A stretch of 64,000 nt of DNA from contig CM037846.1 of the NCBI GenBank assembly GCA_021234535.1, forward strand, positions 12,354,705-12,418,704. The letters are read 5' to 3'. Below, in pieces: positions 56,212 to 64,000 of this stretch. Each line of letters begins with the position of its first letter. The stretch's first letter is position 1. Source of the DNA: Stichopus chloronotus (Eukaryota > Echinodermata > Holothuroidea > Aspidochirotida > Stichopodidae). Under the pieces are notes generated by a model. That model did not search any database and had not been told where the DNA came from. It was given only the letters and a program-made list of their open reading frames with translations. A program made the translations under genes and the position numbers.

Positions 56212-59200
56212 ACCCCATCTTTAAAAACAATAGCTAGAGTCGCGTTTGAAATTTACATATGTATAAGAAGAACGATAAATGCCGCAGGTTAAATTGTGGA
56301 GATTAAAACTGATATGGGACAAACCCAAAAGAGACCCCAAACTCAAATATAGTCGGTCGATCTGCAGGAAAAAGAAAATTCATGATCTTATAATTGCACC
56401 CCGGCGAAAGTTGGTAACACTTCTTGCCAACGGTGTTAAAACATCACAAGAGCGTGTCATTCAGTAAGACTCAAATGTGAGAGAAATCCGTGCATATTTT
56501 TGCTTCTTACCAGGATAGAAAAATCGAGGAGTTGAAAAAGAAAAACGCTGTCGGCAAGAATTTGCTATTTGCATATTTTTACGCTTCTGGGACTTTTTTT
56601 TTTAACTTAAAACAAAACTACATTATTATGATGAAAAAGAGCAAAACTATCAAATTTAGAAACGTGGTATTTCAGAATTTAACGTTGCTTCATGAGAACA
56701 GCAACTACGACACCGCATAAGCTATGCAACCTTGGTACATGTGATAAAGCCTACACTACGCATTCGTTTCAAGAACCGCCTTTTGTCAAATTGAATACCC
56801 GCATGCAGATTACAAAATTAAAATCAAAGAAAATATGTGTTATGTGTGTGATGCAGCTCGAGACTGAGTGTGTGTGTACTTGTGAAAGCTGCTATTTGTT
56901 TAAACATCCACCTTTGTCTCTTCCTCCCTCATAAATATTCATGCTGTTATGCATAATTACTTTGCTATTCGAAAAGCATGGGTAACTTAATATCGATGAA
57001 TCTGTAATATTATCATCCTCAAACATAGTGACTTCCTACACTAAGCAGTCAATAACATGTGTTATTGCCGAAAATCGATTGAACACTGGTGAAATATTGC
57101 CGGTCTTCAAAGTGAAGTAAAAACATCGAACTTTCGCCTTTTTTTGTCTCCAACAACAAAAAAGTTATCAATATTACATACAATTTATTCTGCAATCACA
57201 AATTTTACCGAAAACAATAGAAACAATAACTTATTTAAGTCTGTCACTTTTTTAAGACGCACGGTAAAAAGCTCAAGTTCACCTCAAATGAACTACAAGT
57301 TCGAGATCAAACCACGGGCCAAGGTTGGCGTGAACGTTTCTCAGGTGTTCGGCTATCTAGATATTTCTTTTTTTACTTCTCCTTTTTCCTCCCCTGATTC
57401 TTTGGTTTTTACTCCTTTGATGGTTTCAACAAACGGAATATTTAGACGCAAGTAATGGCTGCAGACAAAAAATTCAACGCCGAAGAAACTTTAGACAAAC
57501 GATCGATAGCAGGTACTACAGCGGGAGAGAGAGAGCAATAAAATTTACCGGTGAGATTCGAATAAACAAGCCGATTACAACAGAAGACTTGTAAATAACG
57601 AAAGCCATCAGCAAAACTGTTATTGGTCAATACAAAACAGCTTCTCGGCCGAGGTATCGAAAGTGTGTAAAAACACAAACACTGGACAAAATAATGAGGG
57701 ATAGAATGACGAAACAAATTCGTTTTTATTCTTTCAAGACTTGGTTGAATTGTGCAGTCAATTTGATATCTATTGTAAAAACAAAATGATTCAAATGAAG
57801 CGAATATATTGATCGAGTCATTTTGGTTACTTTTAATAAAAGATTCTGCCTGTAGAATTTGCGACTTTGCAACAAAATGATATTGCTTTATTGGTCATCA
57901 GATATTTCTGCCCTTGTGTGTGTGTTTGATTTTGTTTCTTTGTTTTTTGGTTTGTTTTTGTAGAAGTTAATCCAATCAAGAAATTATAGAAAACAGTGAA
58001 AATATATACATTTACGAATGTAACACTGATAAAATATTCACTGAATTGGTGAAATACATCGGGTAACATTGATCATAGACCAAACGACATGTTGGTAGAA
58101 TAATGTCATCAATAAGGAAAGATAATATTTCTAGTTTTAGTCCGTTTCATTTACCTTGATCGCTGCATATAGGGAGGACTGATACGGATCAAAAGTATAA
58201 GTTGTTGTTTGCTGTTATTTAACCACGTGTTGTATAGTGTTTGAAGTGTTGATGAAGATGAACAGGGAATGCAATGGAACATTTCTCTCTCTTTTTTCTC
58301 TTTTTTTTTTTTTTGGTCTCTCTCTCTCACCACCTCTCTAACTTTTACTCCACCTCTTAATTCTTTTCTTCTTTCTCACAGGGCAAATGAATTAAGCCGG
58401 TGCCTTTACGATTATCAGCTGAAGACAGCAGTCCTTTGAAAAGGGACCGAAAAGGAAGATTCAATGTTCTCTATAAGTTAAAACAAAGAACAGACCCCGC
58501 TGGAGGGTTCGGCGGCAATTGCGTCTTCGCGTCCGGTCGATAATCGGACTCTTTGAAATAGGTTGCCCTTGTCTTGTCACTGATCACGTCTTTGCTTTGA
58601 AATAATCACGGCCAGCACACACTACTGGTTTGGAAACAAAACACCACATCAAGAAGTTGAACTGAACATCCACCAGATAAATAATAGCGGGTGCTGGATG
58701 AAAACACAATGCACTTAGGGTTATACTTTCTTCTATGTTTTGTTTTGTTTTTTGGAAGTACAAATTAGCGTATTTTCATCAACCAAAGAGATACGCGACA
58801 CCCGTATCTCCAGATTTACAAGGACAGATCAAGACACAGCCAAGTGATAAAAGCGTCACGTTACAGAATGTAATTACGTAACCAGTAGCTCTTGTATTTA
58901 TCGAAAATCGAAAAAGGCATGTTACCGGCAGTAACGGCATCATATATGGCGTTTGCAAACTAAACACGACACATGACATAGTCACTAGGTGGCTCCAAAA
59001 TGAAGGAAAGGGGGGGTGGAGGGGTGGTTGAAGAGGCAACATGAATAGCTGATTACTTTATCGAGAATTATACCTAGGAAAACGAATTTCTACATGAAAA
59101 TTTAATGACCTATTTGTACAAATCACATCTGGGGTATCCAATTACAGGTCAAATAATTTCCAAATGGGAAAGGGTCACCCCAATAGACCCCACCAACACA

Positions 59201-60251
59201 TCACTGTGCAACTGGATGTAGATGACGTTATTCCTGACAATACAATCCTCTGGTCTACCCATTTGACTGAATTGCGGTATTTGTGGACTCAAATGCTAAT
59301 GTTAGTTTTTTTGTTGTTGTTTTTTTAAGAAAAAAGTGAAAAAAATTTCAAAAACAAATAATGCCTTGTATGTCATTTATTATTGATCAAGGGTTAACTG
59401 TTCCCAGTCACACACACACAAACATTCATGTAGACACCCCACGCACACACGCGCTCACACTCCACACAAGGAAAACAGAAAACATATTTTCATCGAATCT
59501 CTGGGTACTTACATATAATCAAAGCAACGAAACGGGTTGATTATCGTCAGAGATTAAATTCAGTTGTAAGTAGTTGAGAACATGAGTGAAAAAAAAAAAA
59601 CAAATAAATAACCTGCCACTGCAGGATTTCACTGTGTGTGGCTGCAAGGTATCTATACGGTAAGGTATTCTAGGATATGATAATGGCTTCGCTAATTGCC
59701 TTGAAGCCTAATTTGTGAAACTTTATAGGACAAAAGGGAAGCTTTGCTGGCTATGTCGATAGTTTGTTTAACGTTGCTTCGATAATTTTCAGGCCGGTGC
59801 AGTGAATGACGCGTTGGGTACCCTGTAGATTTTCACTGAGCATGCCTTGTTTACTGCAGATTTGCAAGAGAGTTTAAGAAAGAGACAGTTTTTTTTCGCC
59901 TAATGGACACTTCGGGCAAATTTTCCTGATTAATATTCCTGAGTTTCAGGGTATATAGGTCACGTTTTGACTCGTGGGTCTCCAGGGAGGAGAACGCACG
60001 TAAATACATTGCGTCAATTGATGTTTGGCTACAGTGATTCTAAAAGAAGATATGGACTTAGATCTAAAGTTTACCTTAACACACACAGACATACCGTCTC
60101 CTATGTATGCATTCGCGTGAAAAACATATTTATTAATTTCGATACGCTGCTAGGGTCTCTTCGGGTAAAAGGTGCCAAGGAAAACTTAATCGAGGTGATT
60201 AAAGGCACTACTTAGTTTGAATAAAAAAAAAACAACTAATTTTCTTTGTGT

Positions 60252-60290
60252 CGATATATGTATATATATGTATATATAATATATATATAA
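60252..60290. repeat. AT-rich tract abutting the Penelope-like element
   Basis: Interrupted ATATGTATAT units end in ATATATATAAACCC, and retroelement homology begins within about 10 bases. Such a position is expected if the element inserted into, or was 5'-truncated at, a (TA)n target. Confidence 0.85.
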
Positions 60291-61475
60291 ACCCTTCGAC
60301 GTCACCATGGGAAGCTTTGATGGCGCAGAGTACTGCGAACTGGTGCTTTGCTACGCGTTATCCATCCTACAAAACAAATACAGAAAACAAAAACATCTGC
60401 CTCTACAGAGACCACGGTCTCGGCATATTCATTGTCACCCGAAAGAAATGGAAAACATAAGGAAAGATATCTGTAAAACCTTCAAGGATAATAATCTCAG
60501 ACTAACATCAGAAGCCAACAAGAAAAAAGTCAGTTATTCTGACGTCACCCTAGACATGACGACATCAAGCTACAGACCATACCTCAAGACAAACAACACC
60601 CTCCTCTACGTAGACATCAAGGCAAGCCCCCCACACACCCCTCCGCAGATACTGAAAAATATACCAAAAGGCATCAACAGTCGTCTGCCGGAGATATCCT
60701 CTTCGGAAGCAGAATTTAACGGAGCTAAACACAGAAGGCTCTAAATGACAGCGGATATGGCTACAACCATAAATACGAACCAAAAAACAAAAACAAAAAG
60801 AAACAGACAACGAAATATCACATGGTACATGACGCCTTTATGACAAAAAAAAGAAGGAAAACAAACATCGGGCAAAAATTCCTACAGATCGTAAACAAAT
60901 GCTTCCCCAAGGACCAACCCCTTCATAAAATATGTAACAGAAACACAGTCAAGATTTCATACAGCTGCACGCCGAACATCAAAACAATCCAGGGAGAAAA
61001 CAAAAGGAATATCATCAAAGAGAAAGAAGAAGAAAAAACTGACAATGAAGAAGCAAAGAAATGCAACTGCAGAATACAGCAGAATTGCCCCCTGAACGGA
61101 AGGCTGAGGTAACGAGCGGAAATAACAGTGAGACATACATCGGGCAAACTACAACCGAATTCAGAAAAGGATATAGCAAGCGTAAAAACTCGTTCAACGA
61201 CGAAAAACAAGAGATTAGCAACAGAATTAAGAAAACACATCTGGGAACTGAAGAACGCGAAAAAAAAAAAAGAGAAAAAAAGACTACAGCACCAAATTGA
61301 GTATCGTCACGAAAACTAGCCCATACAACCCCGCAACAAAACGATGCAACCTATGCATAGCCGAAAAAAAAAACGCTTCATTCTACCGAAACCGACAGCA
61401 TGCAACCTCTACAAGACAAAAGAAATAATGACAAAATGTAGACATCAACGCAACTCCTATACAGTGCTGTGACTT
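60291..61475 (+). pseudogene. Penelope-like retroelement relic (RT tail + GIY-YIG remnant), frameshifted
   Basis: A 5'-truncated copy of a reverse transcriptase followed by a GIY-YIG nuclease, the architecture of endonuclease-bearing Penelope-like elements. In order it shows PFDVTMGSFDGAEYCELV (60291-60345, frame 1). LYRDHGL follows in frame 2 at 60401-60421; this is the catalytic YxDD box with its second Asp replaced by His. The RT thumb is at 60440-60744 in frame 1 (IRKDICKTFKDNNLRLT ... INSRLPEISSSEAEFN). TNIGQKFLQIVNKCFPKD and NTVKISYSCTPNIK come next in frame 3. The Cys-rich segment CNC...CPLNG is at 61063-61100. The YIG half of the nuclease (ETYIGQTTTEFRKGY, frame 2) is near 61133. ELRKHIWELKNA is back in frame 3. 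KRCNLC and a terminal MTKCRHQRN complete it near 61470. At least four frame changes, the lost catalytic Asp and a deletion that removes the GIY half show it is dead. The upstream RT is missing; homology starts just after an (AT)-rich tract. Assignment to a named Penelope clade is not possible by eye. Confidence 0.88.
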
Positions 61476-61649
61476 AGAATACAAGGTTGGTGGTACGCAG
61501 TCTTGGTTTAAGCACTGACAAGTACACTACCTACGGAACAGTCTCTCTGCCTCATTTGTAAACTCCATCCTTTTTTAAATAATACATGTGGTAACTCTTC
61601 TTAAGAATCGAACACTGTCTCGGAGGTGTCAATCGTACTCTTATATTCC

Positions 61650-61750
61650 TGTATTGTATTGTATCGTATTGTATTGTGTCGTATTGTATTGTATCGTATC
61701 GTATTGTATCGTATTGTATTGTATCATTGCATTGCCTTGTATTGTATCGT
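61650..61750 (+). repeat. (GTATT/GTATC)n pentanucleotide microsatellite
   Basis: About twenty 5-bp units alternate between GTATT and GTATC, with a few variants (GTGTC, GCATT). It begins about 175 bp after the end of the Penelope-like relic. The Val/Leu/Tyr/Cys-repeat open frames here are artefacts. Confidence 0.92.
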
Positions 61751-62009
61751 ACGTAGATATATTTATATATGGTTATGTGTGTGTCTGTGCGTGTGTGTCA
61801 GTATGTGTATTACACGAGTACTAACATAATTAAATAAAAAATATGCAACAAACTTCAAACTAGTATAGATTAGAAAAGAATAAAATCATCAAGATCTGGA
61901 GACTACCGTTTGCGTATTATTTGTAATTTTTTAAACTTCTCGTGAATTCTGTGATGGCTATAACAGGAACAGCAAAGTCAACGGAACAAAGGCAGACTAT
62001 GCGAATAAA

Positions 62010-62205
62010 TGTAATCCCATGTTGATGTAACGGATTGGCCCATGAAGAAGATTGAAATTTCATGAAAGTTGAAGATATTTTTTGTTTCTCTTTTACTTAA
62101 TTGATGAAAATTATGTATCAGTACCACGTTCTGCTTTAAAGTTGTGAATGTTTCACATAATATCTGCATTGCATTATGGGAAACCTGTGATGTAGCAACG
62201 GCAGA
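62010..62205 (+). repeat. Dispersed repeat family C, copy 2
   Basis: Matches 28610-28800 through AGTACCACGTTCTGCTTTAA and the exact CATTGCATTATGGG, plus similar T-rich sequence upstream. It is diverged, and its ends are not defined. No family A sequence follows it. Confidence 0.5.
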
Positions 62206-62769
62206 ACTCTTTCAATATCTCTATATTTGTTTATCATCTTGATTGTCCTAGGAACCATCAGGATATTTTAAGGAATGTGCCCTTAACTTCCAGCGCATTT
62301 TAAGGCCAATCACACTTTAAACCAAATCTAAATATTTCACTGGTGTCAAATTTCAAGGTTAAGGAAGCAGCTCAGTCACTACAAATGAATAACAAAAAAT
62401 TTTGCAGTAATTTAACTATATATTACATGACATCTTGTAAACTTGACTCATTTGGATATCTTTCTTGCCCAGAGTTGTCTTTCCTCAAACAGAGCATATG
62501 AGTTATAGACAAGATACTGACGGTAGTTTGGTTTTGAAGTGCCTGAAGTGAATAAATATGCACTTTCATTGAAAAAGCATACAATTTGTCAGTGGATCAT
62601 TCCTTTAAATCTGCAGCGAAACCTTGGAAATTTGATAACTTTACTCTTGAAACCGTCAGACAAATGGAAAACGCAAGAACTTTCCCAGTTCAGAAATGGA
62701 TACATGAATTGTAGATAGCTCAGGATATTTCAGTAAGTACGGGGAAAGGGGCCCATCGACACAGCCTAA

Positions 62770-62781
62770 CCCCCCCCCCCC
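62770..62781 (+). repeat. Poly-C run (C12)
   Basis: Twelve consecutive C on the plus strand in otherwise AT-rich DNA. A simple homopolymer. Confidence 0.85.
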
Positions 62782-64000
62782 TTCACCGTCACATGCCCTT
62801 TTCCTTTTATATTCACCGGTTTCTTCTGACATGTGAATATGTTATCAGCAAAACCAATTCAAATATGGACATGACATAAAAAAAACAAAAAGAACGTATA
62901 GTGTTCTAGGTGACCTTGCTGCCGTGTTTTATTATAAGTAATCGACGGTGATCTAAAAGGAGTGGAAACTTATCATGTTCACAGCCATCATTTCACGGAG
63001 GCCTACAAAACCCTAGCCCGACGAATTCAAGTGATAGAGAGATTTCTCTCCCAAAGATCAACAATCTTTCTTTTTTTTTATTCACATTCATTTTATATCT
63101 CGAGTGGTTGCCTCGAGAGAAACGTATAACATAACCTTTTAACATGCAAATATAAAGCAACGCCAAACTAAACAGGCGAAGTGACACTTGCGGGTATGAG
63201 GAACACTAGTTGACGCGTTTGAAAAAAAAGGTGGCGCTGTTACAGTTGTCTCTGCCGTGGATTGATCAGTGCAAGACCGAAGCGACTCGCTATCTGCACA
63301 ACGTATGGTATAATTTCATACGGATCGTTCCCAGTGTAGACAATAAGTTGGTCACTTGTAGTATTGATGGAGGCCTAGACAATTTATGAATCGACTAAAA
63401 TATCACGGTGACCACTGTTCCTTTAACTTGTGACCATTTTACTCAAATTGGGTTATAATCGCCTATCTCCTGCTCGTTTTGTGTGTCTATTAAAGCCTTT
63501 AGAATTTTCATTTTATCAATATAGCCGTTGATCTCCCGCGCTTTGCACCCAGGTGAGTTCTGTTGCTTATTTACCATATATTCATAGAGATACGTAATGT
63601 TAGTGTAAGAAAGGGGAAATTTGAAAAATGAATCGTAAAATTTAAATGCCGAATTTTAGATTGCTTTTCATACTTTAAAAAGATGCTAATTGGTCATTAT
63701 CCTAGCAGACAGAAGATCGATGATTTCACTATAAATGAGTTGCATGCATTAACATGCTTTATGAACTGAGCAGTAGTTTAACGTAAATAAAAAATCATTC
63801 ATAAATTGAGAGGGAAATTGTCAATGAAAAACTAACTTCAAAGGATTTTCTCAGGGTTAAGAAGAAGAAAATAAGTAACTAAAGGCTCTTTCATATTTGT
63901 GTTCAATGGAGGATACAAGCTGGGTGCCTTGGCCGCAACACATTTCTGCCAGAAAATATGTAAAATTGATCAATATTATTGTGCCTTAAATACTATATCG

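Larger units (their letters stand above)
54693..60251. other. Non-coding stretch with simple repeats
   Basis: No recognisable gene. It holds the (TTTTC)n tract at 55897-55930, the (AT)n/(GT)n tract at 56145-56211, poly-T near 58300 and CA-rich sequence near 59410-59450. A GC-richer patch lies around 58500-58545. The open frame at 56279-56467, just right of the (AT)n tract, is basic and unrecognised. The frame at 57144-57455 is likewise unassigned. Confidence 0.4.
61751..64000. other. Non-coding stretch
   Basis: Contains family C copy 2 (62010-62205), a C12 run at 62770-62781 and otherwise unremarkable AT-rich sequence to the window end. No recognisable gene. Confidence 0.4.

Noticed and set aside
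61588..61829. Cys/Val/Leu/Tyr-repeat open frames
   Set aside because: Translation of the GTATT/GTATC pentanucleotide microsatellite.

Overview
The window looks like non-coding nuclear DNA of a multicellular animal. It is AT-rich by eye, with long (AT)n microsatellites, homopolymer runs, decayed retrotransposons and small TTAA or fold-back elements. No bacterial-style operons are present. The Penelope-like and L1/Tx1-like relics, together with the (AT)n load, suggest an invertebrate, perhaps marine and perhaps an echinoderm. That placement is inference only. The longest open frames (about 140-170 codons) are near what chance gives in 64 kb of AT-rich DNA. No complete protein-coding gene is recognisable.

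Region by region. 1-5.7 kb is featureless except for a short 36-bp tandem duplication. 5.8-7.6 kb has an (AT)n tract, a tight hairpin and a CpG-richer patch. That patch holds two full CRE palindromes, a THAP-domain-like start on the minus strand and a possible first coding exon (a 13-residue start followed by a GTAAGT donor) on the plus strand. The two start codons are about 250 bp apart and point away from each other. 7.6-24 kb is mostly quiet, with one (AT)n/(CATATA)n tract and one TTAA-flanked MITE. 23.7-25.5 kb has two splice-bounded exon-like segments on the minus strand, followed by a degenerate minisatellite with a unit of about 52 bp. 28.6-40.3 kb carries dispersed repeats, a large imperfect fold-back element and a second MITE end.

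40.65-42.33 kb is a decayed L1/Tx1-type LINE reverse transcriptase that runs into a microsatellite. 47.98-48.28 kb holds the most striking object: on the minus strand, an almost canonical type I hammerhead ribozyme beside a 35-nt hairpin, boxed between two long (AT)n tracts. 49-54.7 kb has further repeat copies and a second fold-back element. 60.3-61.47 kb is a 5'-truncated, frameshifted Penelope-like element (reverse transcriptase tail, Cys-rich CNC/CPLNG segment, YIG half of a GIY-YIG endonuclease) that begins just after an (AT)n tract.

The parts do not form a pathway. The likely connection is that Penelope-like elements are known to carry type I hammerhead ribozymes in their terminal repeats. 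The solo ribozyme at 48 kb and the coding relic at 60 kb may therefore be two remains of one class of retroelement, both lying against (AT)n tracts.
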